A DNA stretch of 64,000 bases, from contig QVOM02000116.1 of the NCBI GenBank assembly GCA_003586115.2, positions 34,127,946 to 34,191,945 of the forward strand, in the 5' to 3' direction. Shown in pieces: positions 24,710 through 37,199 of the stretch (its first letter is position 1; every line of letters begins with the position of its first letter). The notes under the pieces were generated by a model. The model did no database searches, had not been told where the DNA came from, and worked only from the letters and a program-made list of their open reading frames with translations. The stretch comes from Salvator merianae. Taxonomy: Eukaryota > Chordata > Lepidosauria > Squamata > Teiidae. The position numbers and the translations under genes were made by a program.

Positions 24710-25896
24710 AAGACAGTCATGGTTGCCCAATTGCCAGCATGCCTGAAGAAAACTGATTATCTAGACCTATTTCAATCTGGCTTCAGGCCCAGTTATAACA
24801 CCGAAACCGCCTTGGTCACCCAGGACAAAGAAAAGGGAAGTGTCACCCTGTTGGTTCTCCTGGATCTCTCAGTGGCTTGTGATACCATTGACTAAGGTAT
24901 CCTTCTAGAAAGGCTACACAGTTTGGGAGCTGGAGGCACCGCATTATCATGGGTTCATTCCTACCTCCAAGGCCAAGGCTAGAGAGTGGTTGTGGAGGAT
25001 TCCTGCTCAGTATCCTGGGAACTTACTTGGGGTAAGGTTCCTTCAATATGCAGATGATATCCAGCTCTGTCTCTCCATGTCATGTCCTGTGTGTTATACG
25101 GTCTTCTGTCCATGAAGGAGGCACCCTGTTCCTGATGGGGTTGCTTTGCCCTGGAAGGAACAGGTGTGTAATCAAGGAGTGCTTTTGTACTCTGTCCAGA
25201 CACTTGACACTCATGTGGAGATACTAGCCAGGAGCACCTACTTCCAGCTACAGTTAGTTCACCAGCTACAGGCCTTTTTGAACAGAAATGGTAAGACCAT
25301 AGTAATCCGTGCTCTGGTGACTTCCAGATTGGACAGCTGTAATGAGTTTTACATGAGGCTGCCCTTGAAGTCAATTTGGAAGCTGCAGCTGGTACAGAAG
25401 ATAGCAGCAGAACAGCTAACTGGCACTGCTGGGCAAACGCATATCAAACCTAAATGAACTGCACTGGCTGCCTATTTGCCCTTGAGCCCAGTTCAAGGTA
25501 TTAACATTAACTTATAAGGCCCTGTCTTCAGCCCCAAATATTTAAATGAATGTCTCCTCCCATATAGACCTGTCCATGCCCGAAGATCTGCTGATGAAGC
25601 CCTCTTGGCTATGCCACACCCTTCGGCCATTAAAAGGGTGGGACATGTGGAAGGGTGTTCTCAGCAATACCCCCCAGGCTATGTAATAGCCTCCCCTCTG
25701 AAGTGTGTCAGACACCCTCACTGTATACATTTAGACAACAGGTGAAGATGCACCTCTTTACCCTGGCCTTTGACCAAGGGAACAGCATCCCCACTCCATG
25801 TAGGTGCTATTATTGTTTTAGCCAATCTATTTTATCTGTATTTATGGCAATTTTATTGTGAGTCACCCTAAGACCTTCAAGTATAGGACAGGATAG

Positions 25897-25951
<55 letters not shown>

Positions 25952-25960
25952 TAAAAAAAT
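24710..25960 (+). mobile_element. L2/CR1-clade LINE, second broken copy with (GATA)n tail
   Basis: Readable blocks are DYLDLFQSGFRPSYNTETAL, LLVLLDLSVACDTID, a relic of the YADD region and SRLDSCNEFYMRLPLKSI. An internal deletion joins the region before the PQGS motif to the YADD motif. The 3' end has TAAGACCTTCAAGTATAGG and runs into a (GATA)n(GACA)n tract. Same family as the copy at 13.7 kb. Confidence 0.82.
25893..25952. repeat. (GATA)n(GACA)n microsatellite
   Basis: GATA units followed by GACA units at the tail of the second L2 copy. GATA/GACA tracts are common in squamates. Confidence 0.95.
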
Positions 25961-26637
25961 AAGCTATGAAAAGCAAAATTAGTGGTAAATAATATATCCC
26001 CAAAATGCTCATTAAACTGATTTATTCTGGCAATATGGGTCAAGAGATATCTTACAGGGATTACAACCAAGGATATGTCTGTAGCACTCATGAAGAAGAG
26101 GCTTAGTCTCCGACATGATGAAGTTGTGTGACAGAATCATTTATGCAGAGTTCTCCCAAAGCATTTTTGAGTCAGTTTGGTACTTTTCACTTTTACACGC
26201 CTAATCCACTTCTCAATCCATTAGCAGGAAAAGGAGAGGGAAAGATTTGCTATTTTACCAAAAGCATAAGATAGATGCTCAGATAAACTAAAAAATGAAC
26301 CATATTCAACTGTGACATGGCTATTGTATGTAACAAGGAGACACTCATGGAAGTGTTCATCATGTCTTTTTAAATATTATGCTGTATTACAGCTGCTAAT
26401 GGTGGGTTACAGGGAACAGAATGATTAAAGGACCTCTTTTGTAAACGTATTTGTCTTTTATGATACCCTATTGCATTACTCTTTCAATTAATGATTCTTA
26501 GTTTTCATCATATTTTACCACAGGAAGCTACCTCCCTAAACAGATCTAACGGTGGATGACAGGCCTTCTGAGAGACCTCCATCACATGGTATGCATGTCC
26601 ATTATGGTTCCGGGGCAGAGGAAAGATGGGGCATATG

Positions 26638-27096
26638 TGGACCTGTTTGCATTTGCTACTACCAAGCGTTGAGAATGCTTGCTAGTCAAGTGCTTCTGCA
26701 CTTGGCAGAGGGTTGAGCAACCAGGAGCAGGCTACATCTGCTCCTGATTGCTACCACCTGTGGAGCACTAATTAGTGTTCCATAACCTTACCAGGAGGTG
26801 ATAGTCACTTCCTGGTAAGATGCATTCACACCTACCTGATTGTGAAGTGTCCAGGCTGGTGCGATTGCTCAAATTCACCTGTACGAGGGGCAATCCTGCC
26901 CGATCACGTAGGCCTGATCCCATAGGCGTGATCAGTCCATCACGCAGGCGTGATGCCAGTCACCATGGCAGTGGCAAGACGTTTCCCAGCTGCTGCCGTA
27001 ACAAGGATCAGGACGGCTACCAGCTTCAAGACCAATTTTTGGCCATACAATGCAGATAATTATCCTGTTCTAACGTGAAAAGTGAGAAAACACCCA
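26638..27096 (+). mobile_element. Non-autonomous DNA element, TIR family C
   Basis: Left tip GGACCTGTTTGCATTTGCTA. The right end is decayed. The block CCTTACCAGGAGGTGATAGT recurs in reverse orientation in the 31.7-kb element. Confidence 0.55.
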
Positions 27097-27910
27097 GTGT
27101 ATGAAAATAGAAGAAAAAATAATCTGTTCTGGGTGAAAAGAATGGGGGGGGGGGTGCGTGCACAAATCAGAGTATATTTTCCATTGAGAAAGCCTCAGGT
27201 ACTTCATCTGTTTCCTATCTCAATCTTAAGCATCTGCGGCAGCATCTACCTGGCCTTCTGCCTCAGAGTGGCAGACCCAGGAGCCTCTGTGGGGGCGTCT
27301 GAGCCTCAGCCATATGGCCAGGACTCCACAGCAGCAAGGAAAATGCTGCTGCAGGCAGATCTGCAATGAAAATCCCTCCAGAATCACACAGGGGACAAAC
27401 AAACTGTGTCTCCAGTAGCAATTCAGGCAGCAATTTCAGCCCTCGAGTGACCTTCACTCTCCTTCATGTACGCAAATGAGGGGGGAGGAGACATCCAACA
27501 AGGCACCCTCAAAGTACTTGAATTGGGCAGGCATTGGGGCCACCTGGGAACCAGAATTATTTGCCAGCCCTGCATCATGGTTATCGGAGAAGCTCCTTAG
27601 GTGCCCATGTAGATGGTGCCTGATTCTGATTTACCATAAGCCCTCACTGCACTTCTGAACCTGCAAGTTCCACACAGCACTCCAGCATCTATGTTCACTA
27701 ACTGAAGCAGGGTAGAATTTCAATTAACAACCTGCCCAAAGTCCAGAAATACCAGCTCATTAGGTTGCCCTTTTGAAGCTCTAACAGCTGCACCCAGAGC
27801 AACCATTTATTTTTTAATCTGTTGATTTCAGAGAAATAAGGCTGTTATTAAGAGGAACGCAAGCATTTTCTTTCAGTGGTAAAAGGCAGGCCCTTGAACA
27901 ATAAAACTTC

Positions 27911-28205
27911 GGCCGCATCTCCACTTCTGGGTGGAGGGGTTGCAGTTGGAGGAGACACCACAGAAAGAAGATGCCCTCCCTCTCTCCATTTTGGAGCAAG
28001 GGAGTGCTGAAGAATAGTGCCTCCTCCATGCAAGGCAGTAGAAATTGCCCTGCAAAGGAGACACCTCTGACAGCAATCACACCAGAAAAAGGGCCACCAT
28101 GGTAGCCGTGAAGTGCCCATTGCTGTCAAAAATGAAGGGGGAACAGCAACAGGCACCTTCTTCAACCTATAGAGGCTACCTGGACAGGTAAGTGGAGACA
28201 TGGCC
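27911..28205. mobile_element. Inverted-repeat element, family G
   Basis: GGCCGCATCTCCACTTCTGG at the left and CAGGTAAGTGGAGACATGGCC-type sequence at the right are inverted copies enclosing 295 bp of GC-richer, non-coding sequence. Confidence 0.5.
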
Positions 28206-28291
28206 TCAGGAATGCATTTTTGTCACATTGCTAAATATTATTGAGCTACTTGTCTACATATTATGCACATGCAACTTCTCTGCTATGTGAT

Positions 28292-28455
28292 ATTTTATTA
28301 TTATTATTTATTTGCATTTTTATCCCAGCCTATACCTGAAGGTCTCAGGACGGGTTACAACAATAAAAACCAGAAAGTAAAAGGCACACAATAAAGCAGT
28401 AGCAGTGCCTGAAAGTGGTAACAGGTAGGAAAAAACTGGAGAGGAAGCTTTGTTA
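28292..28455 (-). mobile_element. L2-type LINE 3' end
   Basis: The reverse complement carries the ACCTTCAGGTATAGGCTGGG, ATAAAAATGCAAATAAATA tail seen at the ends of the two longer L2 copies. Confidence 0.75.
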
Positions 28456-29249
28456 GCAGAATTTAGATGTCTTGTCACTTCTGTGTTATGGGCTATAACT
28501 CATCTCATCTGATACTTTCCTCTCATAAACACACAGGACCAAACAGTCATAAAATTAAAATTCAGTATATATTCTAGCTAGTTTTACTGTCAGATTACCG
28601 GTAGAGGAAATACAAAAAAGTAGTGTTTGACATGAGAGCACCAAAGGGAATCCCTGGTTGAAAACAAGACATTTTTACAAATCTGTCTTACCATCCCTCA
28701 ACTAAGATAAATAGTCAAGCATGTGAAGCTACAACAGATCCGCACCAGATTAAACTATGGCAAATGTCTGAATGATTTAAGGAGAACAGTCAAATTGCAA
28801 ATGCCTGAAGTGCATTTGGTTTTAAATTTGCCCCACCTCACCCTATAGCAAAGTCATCTGTCTGACTTTGAAGATTTGGCAAGTTTTCTCTCCCAGGAAG
28901 CGGGGCAGAGAGGAAGTGACATGCATATAAAACAAAACATTGGCTTCATTGACTGCAGAGTTTGAGGCTGCAGCCAAAGGGGACATAACCTAGTGGTCCT
29001 CCAAGTGATGTAACAGAAAAAGTGGCAATGGAAAGGAAATGAACCCTCCAACTATTTTAGTGGCTTTAGGTAAACTTCTGTAAACTATAGGAAGTATTAG
29101 TGGATGCACTTGTGCCATAGGTACCACACTGAAGACTCCAACAATATAAGTGGGCACACGTAACAGACATGAATAAACTAGACACTAAGCCCAATTGTGA
29201 TACTCAGTGTTGTGTGGTTCAGATGTCTCCATGATTTCCCCTCTCTCCT

Positions 29250-29422
29250 TAGGGGCCTGTGAAAAGGGGCTTGTTTGCTTCCCCCATCCCTGATTTTAAT
29301 TATGTTTTTATATAACTATTACGATTTTAGCTGTCTTTATTCTTTGTACATCACTTCAAGATTATATTTTAATGGGAAGCAGTATATAAATATCTTGAAT
29401 AAATTAATAAATGTCTTGAACT
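29250..29422 (+). mobile_element. Decayed LINE 3' end
   Basis: TCACTTCAAGATTATATT, GGGAAGCAGTATATAAATAT and an AATAAATTAATAAAT end look like the tail of an L2/CR1-type element. Confidence 0.45.
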
Positions 29423-30435
29423 CCATGATTGGTACATCTCTCTCTCTTATTCTGTGGCCTTTACACAATGGCATCCCATCACAATGGAGCCAGAACCTTT
29501 AGTTTCTAATGCAAGTTTTATATTCTTCCTTACCCATGCTCCATGGGAGCAATTTTGTGACTTATTCACATAATACCTTCTCAGAATTAATTCCATATAC
29601 AGTATGTCTACTGCAAAGATGCAACTGCAGTGTAATCAAGCATCCTATATGAAGTGAAAAATAGTTGAGAAACAAGGCAAAATGCCACTGCTTTAAATGA
29701 AACCACAGCTTTGGGGGGTGGGGGGGGGAATAGAATGCAAGATATGAAGTTCTATCATGTTGCCAGAGAATACTGGTCCATCCATCCATCCATCAATCCA
29801 ATAAAACATTATCATGCCTCTTAAAAATTAACAGTAGGAAAGCTTTCCTATTTCCTGGCACCAAATGGTTTTAAATAAAGATAGCAGAAATTTAAGGGCA
29901 CATACTTAACTACACATTATGTGAATGTCTAAGGATTGCTGCTTTACAATTTTCCAGAAACTAAAAGTTCAAAGCAATCATAAGCAAATGAAATGCTTAC
30001 AAAAATTAAAAAACTGTGAAGATTTTTCTTCCTTTTTCAATGCTCTGTCTCTGTTCCAAAATAATGATTATACACCACCTTCCATAATCCACAGACCTCT
30101 TTAAGACTATAGTAGCTATGATATATGTAGGAGGTAATTACGGAAAATCTTCTGTCATATATAATATGATTTACAGCACTGGAAAATCTAAATGCATGAT
30201 ATCATGGAAAAAGGTCAGCAAGGTTAAGGTGTATGTAATGTCTGCTTCGTTATCCCTCTACTTACTTCTTGACCTTGTCTGATTTGTAACAGATTTATGT
30301 TTTGCAGCAGGTTGTGAAATTCTTCATGCATTTCATCAAGTTAATTGTATGTTCTTAAAGGTCCTTAGTAAAAGCAGCAGTTTTTGAAATATTTCTACAG
30401 CAACAATAAGGACCTGACAAGGCTAGAAGTCTCAA

Positions 30436-30497
30436 TTTTGGCCCTTTCCACACTGGGTCTTATTCTGGGATACAAGGTTCCATGCAGAAAGAGCCTC
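30436..30497. mobile_element. Family D fragment
   Basis: GGCCCTTTCCACACTGGGTC, TTATTCTGGGATACAAGG and CATGCAGAAAGAGCCTC are short inverted ends of the family D type. Confidence 0.5.
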
Positions 30498-31089
30498 TGA
30501 TCTTGTTGAACTGATTTTTGGCCTTGTCTTGCCATGCCTTTAAGAGTCCTTGATCCGAGGGTACACTGGACCACCGTTTTCCTATCTTCTGCTGCTATTA
30601 GTGCCTTGTCTATTGTCAATCCGGACCAGATTTTGGCAGGATCCCCACAGTACATTTATGGCATCATGGACAAGCCTGAATTGCCAAGGGCCACAAACAA
30701 TCCTGCACCTACCAAGCCACCATCACACTGCAGAGAGGCAGAAAGTACCATTAAAGGGACTCTTCATTCAGAACCCAAACAAACACTCTAATTAATGGTA
30801 CTTTCCACCATCCTCCCATCTCTCCACCACCAAGCAACTCTACCTGTGGTGTTTGCTTCCTCATTTCTGCCCAGCCCCACTTCAACACTTCTGGTGGCCC
30901 ATTTCAAAAGATGCTGAAAATGGCCAACTTGCAGGTCCACTTTTAGTAGCTTTCAAAATTGGATCGGACACAAACTATTGTTCCCCAGCTTTAATACTAG
31001 CACAAAAGTGAGGAGAGGTGACCATGCAACAGACCCTTCCAGTACTACAGTCCATCATCTTATGTTTGATGTTATCTATTCATGCCAAT

Positions 31090-31250
31090 CAGTGGCTGTA
31101 GCTTACTGATAGAGCAAATTGCCTGGAGAGCAGAGGGTTGCCAATTCAATCCCCAGCCTCTCCCTGGAAGTGTCCAATATCCTTTGATGAGTAATCAACA
31201 ATGTTTTAGGGTTAGGACACCCTTTGACTGGAGTACTGGATGCATTGTGT
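31090..31250 (+). repeat. Decayed tRNA-derived SINE head
   Basis: GTGGCTGTAGCTTACTGATA, GAGCAAATTGCC, and CCAATTCAATCCCCAGCCTC recall the A and B boxes of a tRNA-derived SINE. The same phrases occur in reverse at 57.9-58.1 kb. Confidence 0.55.
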
Positions 31251-31740
31251 ACACTAATTAACCATTTCCAATTGCTTCACAAACCTTTTGTTAAATGTTG
31301 ACTCCCACTATATGTTCATCATCCTATTGTAGGCTAAGAAGTACTTTTGCAATGGATTATCATGTGAGGGACAAGAACAGCTACAGAAGGGTTAGAAAAC
31401 CCAACCTATAGTCAAGGCTCTGCCAGTTCTTAATTTAAACACCATGCCCTCCAAATCATAGCTGCTCTGCAGTGTCCCTGGGCATTCCACTGCAGATGCA
31501 AGCATCTCATTTTCTGTACTGAATAAAGTAAGTATAAAAGTAACTTGTTACCTGTCATTATATGTATTAGGAATTACGAAACACTGACAGCAGTAGAACT
31601 CACATGCGTGCCCCTCAGTGCCTGGGAAAAGCCCAAGAAACATGGTGACTACATGTCACAGCACCCACTGAGTCTGCAGCAAGTCTCAGAAGATGGCAAG
31701 CACCCTTGGGAGTGTCCTTCATATAGAAGGTAAAAAAAAT

Positions 31741-32342
31741 GGCTCTGAGGGCACTTGCCACCAGTTTTCGTAATTCCTCTTTCTCTGCTGCTGCTGTTGC
31801 ACAGCAGCAGGGTTTACAATTTACCTGTGCCTGGGATCATTAAGGGACATGCAGAAAATGGACGACTTCCAGAGTCATTTCCTGCATGTCCCTTAATGGC
31901 CATAATCAGAAGCTTTGGCTTTGACATTAGCATTAGCATGGGGAAAAGGAGGGGCATGCGCACTGCATGGTCCTGCCAGTCAGTATGGCAGCGATCGGAT
32001 GCTTCCCAGCTGCTGCCATGGCGAGGATGCATCGCATGAGGCATCCTGTAGCCCAGTCCGGCATCCTGAGGCCCAATCGGGCCCAATTGCCCAATTATGC
32101 AGGCGTGATCAATGTGTCGCACCGGCCTGGAAGCTTAACCACCAGGTAGCTGCGAACTTACCTTACTAGGAGGTGACTATCACCTACTGGTAAGGTTGTG
32201 GAACACCAATTAATGCTCCACAGGTATCCACAAGCAAGAGCGGCTGTAGTCCACTCCCGGATGCTCAGGCCTCCGTAAGGTGCAGACATCCTTGGTTAGC
32301 AAGCATTCTTGATATTTGCTAGGCCAAAGTGCGAACAGGCCC
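31741..32342 (-). mobile_element. Non-autonomous DNA element, TIR family C, reverse orientation
   Basis: The right end AAAGTGCGAACAGGCCC is a good family tip. The left end (GGCTCTGAGGGCACTTGCC) is decayed. It shares the ACTAGGAGGTGACTATCACC block with the 26.6-kb copy in the opposite direction. Confidence 0.55.
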
Positions 32343-32523
32343 ACTATCATCACACTCTGTGCTAATAGAGCAGTTAAAGCTACCTACAATCAACAAAAGG
32401 AGCCAGAGCTTCAGAATAAGATTTACTTAGACAAAAACATGTGTTTTATCACTGATCCACAACTTTATGTTAAACTACATGTTAAAGAAGCAGGAAAATT
32501 AAAACAGCAGTATACCAATTATG

Positions 32524-32908
32524 AACCTTTCTGCATTCACTCACTGTGATCTGAACCAGTGGGTCTGAGCCTGCAAACCCCCTGGTTTGGACCACAGCAA
32601 GGTATGGTCTGGAATACCACTGTCTGCATGACAGCACTGCACCAGACCAGCTCCCACACCGATCCCAAAGGCTTCAAATGGCTAGGAATAAAAGGCATGC
32701 ATGTCTCTGTGCTCTGGACCAGAACCTGCTAGTATGCTGGTAGACCTTGATATTATGGTCTACCAATAATGCAGATGAAGAGCCTCTAGATCTGAATCAC
32801 AACTCCATCCTGCATGGACAGAGTGCACTAATGGTAGGCGGGGCCTCCCATATTTCTCCACACTAGCATGCAGAAGGGCAGAATACCAGTAAGTGCAGAA
32901 GGTCCCTG
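32524..32908. mobile_element. Non-autonomous DNA element, TIR family A
   Basis: It starts ACCTTTCTGCATTCACTCA and ends AGTAAGTGCAGAAGGTCCC. The tips match the 11.8-kb element. A partial hairpin core (GCTAGGAATAAAAGG) is present. Confidence 0.6.
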
Positions 32909-33407
32909 TATCAAAATCCATTTGAAGCAAATAAATAAGTTACAAGAATTTGCACATTATAAACTTTCATCTGTTTTAAAGCAAAAGAGTTAAAATAGTT
33001 TGTTGCAGGATTGCTTCTGCTTCTTTCCTTACCTAAAAGACCAAAGTGCTAATCTGCATTTTTTTATATATATAATAGCTGGGGGAGGCAGTTTTGATTT
33101 GTTTTATATTGAGTTTTACTCTGCACAGTATGTTTGTTTTTGATCGTACAACTTCGCCAAATGAGTTCTAGGTTCATTGCCGGTAAAGTGAGTTGGCATT
33201 TGTGTAACTGAATAGTCACAGCTATTAATGTTCTTTTCATGTTGTCAGTGGTTGCTGTAAAGAGTTGACTCTAAAATCCATCTTAGCAAATTACACAGAT
33301 GTTACTAGAAGCTACGAAGTATGCAGACATGATGTGATGGTTTGATAATTACCAGAACACTTTATCATGCACTCACCTTCCTCCACACTCACAAACACAA
33401 TAATACA

Positions 33408-33428
33408 ATAGTAGTAGTAGTAGTAGTA

Positions 33429-33494
<66 letters not shown>
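33408..33494. repeat. (TAG)n(TAA)n microsatellite
   Basis: TAG units switch to about 20 TAA units. The poly-leucine/tyrosine frame on the minus strand is an artefact of this tract. Confidence 0.97.
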
Positions 33495-34448
33495 ACCAAG
33501 AATACAAGAATAAACATCCCAGGTGAGGTGAGGGCAAGAGTGGAGACAGACTTCTCCCAAAACAAGAAACACCATTAGAAACTTCTCAAGCAGAAAAGGA
33601 ACAGGGCTATGCAGCAAAGTTAAATAAAAAGCATACAGATATGCATAAACTATTTCAAGAGAGCAAGGCTGCCTCCAGATGCTGAGAGGGAAATGAGGGA
33701 TTTTGTTTAGATTCTGCAATTGCCTCTCGCTGTCCCAGCCAGATAGATGGTGGGCAATATCCCTCAGAAAACCTGAGCGTTTACTATTCTAGCTCTTTCT
33801 CCCGCAATGCTTCAATGGCAAACATATCCAGAACTATGCAAGTGCCCACCCCTGCACTTTCGAAGCAGGTATTTTCAACAGGAAGGATCTAGGAGTTTAG
33901 AAGCCAGGTAGACTGTCCAGAACAGGACAGAAGCAAGTGATCACACCTGTGGCTTTCATTGTGGATAGCAAAGAGCCAAATGGGCACCTACTGAGCCGCC
34001 TCCACCCAAAGCCACCATCATGCAGCTGTCAGTCATTTGCCAAGTACCTCCAGGAGCAGATTCTGACATAATAGTCTGCAACCAGAAACGGCCATCGCAA
34101 GTGAGCGCAGACAGAATTTTCTCCTCGCACTGGCTCATGGGCTTTACTGAAGTCCACCCAGGACTGGCAAATCTTCTGGATTTTCAATCCAGAAAAAATC
34201 AATTAACATAAGAAAGTCATTTATTGCTGAAAAGCAAATTGAAAGATCTGGTATTTCAAGGCATAAGCATGTAAACTTGAATAATCTCTTATATTAGTGT
34301 CTTTTGTGTTTAGGCTCTGCAAATGGTGCAATGGACCTTGATTTAGTATCTTTCTTTGCCAATTCCTACTGCAATCTGTTTCATCAGTTTCAGTGCACAG
34401 TTCAGGCTCAAGCATGTAAACACGTAACACTTTTGTGCCAAAAATTCT

Positions 34449-34480
34449 AAATATATATATATATATATATACATACATAT
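34449..34480. repeat. (AT)n microsatellite
   Basis: Short AT tract ending ACATACATAT. Confidence 0.9.
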
Positions 34481-35286
34481 TTACAGTTAGGCACTGGAAT
34501 AGTACAATGTTCCTCAGCAAACTGTTAATTTAGTTATATTAATAAGGTTAAGTCATCAGTGCACTTTGAATTCAGAAACGTTAGCAACCTTAGCATTCTT
34601 CATTTTAACAGATATCTAACAACTAGGGTGCACAAGAGGTTTGCAGTTTCCCTAGAGTTAGAAAAGAAATTGCTGGCAACAGTAATTCAGAAGGAGAGAG
34701 GAAATCTGAACAATCAAGCACAAATTTCTAGCATTATAAATGATATTTATGTAAACTTGATATAGTATACCTAATCAAATAAATTGTGTTTATTATATGG
34801 CAACAAAATCCACTGAAATATTTTGGATGTATCTAAAGGACTGTGAGCACTTTTTTGTGCACAGTTTTTTTGCTTTGTTTTTGTTTATCTAAACAGCAAC
34901 TATTTTTTAAAAAAAGGAGGAAGCTTTGTCAAAAGAGGTTTGTCATGTGGCATGATTGTGAGTACAAAATAAATGAAACCATATAGATGGTTCTTTGGAT
35001 TGGGACAGAGTTGTGACCCATGAAATCTTAGTGACACATACATTAGCCTTTTTGTTATTATTCTCTGCTACAGTTGCAACCTGACATTTACCAAAATAGA
35101 ACTCATCTTTAGAATAACATTACCCACTTCAACAATTAGTGCAAACATTCATTAAATGGTCTCCAATTTGTATATTTACATAATTAGACATGTTATTTAA
35201 AAGGAAAGTTACAAAGCAAACCAACACAATGAGTGATACATGATTTTTTTACTCACTGAAAGTGACAAAAAAATACATACTCTATG

Positions 35287-35411
35287 GGTGATTCCGCACC
35301 AGCTGGTATGTCAGATCAGAAGCATACTAGGAGCTTCCCTTCTGGACCAGTTTGCAAAAGAGAGGCTCCTAGCACACTTGCTGGCTCAGTATACAGTCAG
35401 CATGGAATCAG
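35287..35411. mobile_element. Foldback element, family E
   Basis: GGTGATTCCGCACCAGCTGG, AGCATACTAGGAGCTTCCCT and the inverted right half (TCCTAGCACACTTGCTGG) match the 43.9-kb copy. Confidence 0.65.
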
Positions 35412-36099
35412 TGTAAGATAAAAAATAGTGAAAATAGTGTCCAAAGATAAATCATAACCAGGACTGTGTTCACACACAGTATACAAAAACACTTCAGAGG
35501 CAGCTCAGAGATGGCTTACAGATGGTTCACAGGTGGAGATGTTCACATGCCAGTCTGGCCCTCCACCCTCTCATGAACATACTAGGCTAGAAAAGGCAGA
35601 TTAGAAACACGATGAGAACATGATGGCCACATCCTACCACCTCTAAGGGGCTTTTTGAGACACTTTTTTGCTACATGTGAGGTCAGCCAATGTTGAATGC
35701 AACAATGTTATTTCCCCAATATCATTCAGAAGGAGTATCGGCTTAACTCGGGCGAGAAAAATAATATGATAATGCTTTCCATAAATTTGGCTATTTTCTC
35801 CGATCAACAGGTACAAAGGAACTACAGTATATCCTCTAGTGAATCTCCACCAACAGCACCTCAGTGCACAAAGACAACACAGCTAGTAAACTATCAAGCA
35901 GACATCTATATACATATTAAGTCCCATTTTAAAATGTAATATACAGCGATTGCACTGGCACATAGAGACGGTATGGTCTACTAGCAATATTCCTGAGAAA
36001 GTCAGTAAGGGTGTGAAAATGGCTGTTTTGCATGTTTCACTTTCATGTTATTTGCATTTTTCAGAGCTAATGCAGATCTGAGGAAGCTCCAAGAGGCCC

Positions 36100-36582
36100 A
36101 GAAATTAGGGACCTTTCTGTTCTTAGTGGTGTAGTCTGGAACAGTATGTCTGAAACAAAGTGATTTGTCCCAAGGCTGGGACGGATCACTCTGGGCTGGA
36201 ACAACACCATCCGCATGGCAGCAACTGCTCCAGCCCAGTTTTTGTGCTGTGCTGGTCCTGAAACTCATGCAAGCTTTGGAGCTGGCCTCCACAAGCTCCT
36301 ATGGCCAGGAACAAGAATCCCTGACCTCAGAGTCTCTGGGGAACCCATTTTAGAAGCGCAATAATGCATGCTTAAAAATGCATCCCTATAAACTAGAATA
36401 CAGAGGTGTACACACCTCCATGATTTGGATTAGGCCCCACTAGTACATTGATGGACCAGCGATCCACATCAGGAGCTTCCTGATTAGGATAATGCTCCAT
36501 CCTGTGTGCAGGGCCTCTGTAATCTGCACTAATGTGCAGAATGGAGGCTCTTAGTGCACTTGCTGGGGTGAAACAAAGGCCC
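36100..36582. mobile_element. Family A-like composite element
   Basis: It carries decayed hairpin cores at 36104-36125 and 36301-36324 and blocks shared with the 3.7-kb and 53.1-kb elements. It ends GGTGAAACAAAGGCCCT. Probably more than one insertion. Confidence 0.4.
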
Positions 36583-37025
36583 TAGAGATGAGATACTAGA
36601 ATTCAACATGGTATAGAAGGAGAGAATCCAGCACATATGAGGGAAGATAATGGCTCCTTCTGTATCCTAGGGTGCAATAACAAATATCAGATCCTAGTTT
36701 GAATGAAAATGGCTGTTTCCAATGTTCCAAAGCAGCCATTTGCACATCCCTACTGATGCCACATACACTACTGATTAATGGCCTGATTTCAGAATGTTTA
36801 ATTCATTAATTCATTAAAGTATTTATGTTGGGGGTTTTCCAGGGTAGGGACATTTTATTTATACTTTAAAAGTTATTATAATAATTTACTAGATTCATTT
36901 CTTAATGTTAACTAATTTGATATAGATATATAGGCATACAGATATATATATTCATCAAATTAGAACAATTTAAATCTGAAATAATTTTGATTTAAAAAAT
37001 AATTAACATTCTAAAAATTACTCAC

Positions 37026-37169
37026 TATAAGAGAGGCGAGGACAGTTTTGATCACAAACAAGACAGATGCAGTTTGTGGCAGTGACAATGAATACCAAGC
37101 AGATAGACCATTTTTGAAGCCGAAAATCCATGTGTGCTCCCCAGCAGAACAGATGTGAATATTTTAGAT
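37026..37169 (-). other. Exon-like island, not accepted as a NEBL coding exon
   Basis: On the minus strand a TTTCAG acceptor and a GTGAGTAA donor frame a 144-bp segment with one open frame (Cys-rich, ending PRLSY). The open frame needs a preceding phase that the 41.5-kb exon does not supply. Read from the phase-0 junction it stops at its second codon. It could be a non-coding alternative exon or chance. Confidence 0.2.
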
Positions 37170-37199
37170 CTGAAATATTGAAAAAATAATAATAATTTA

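Noticed and set aside
31800..32170. CpG-richer block as a promoter/CpG island
   Set aside because: It falls wholly inside an inverted-repeat element with family members elsewhere; its composition is that of the element.
33312..33719. 135-codon minus-strand frame with poly-Leu/Tyr
   Set aside because: Produced by the (TAA)n microsatellite.
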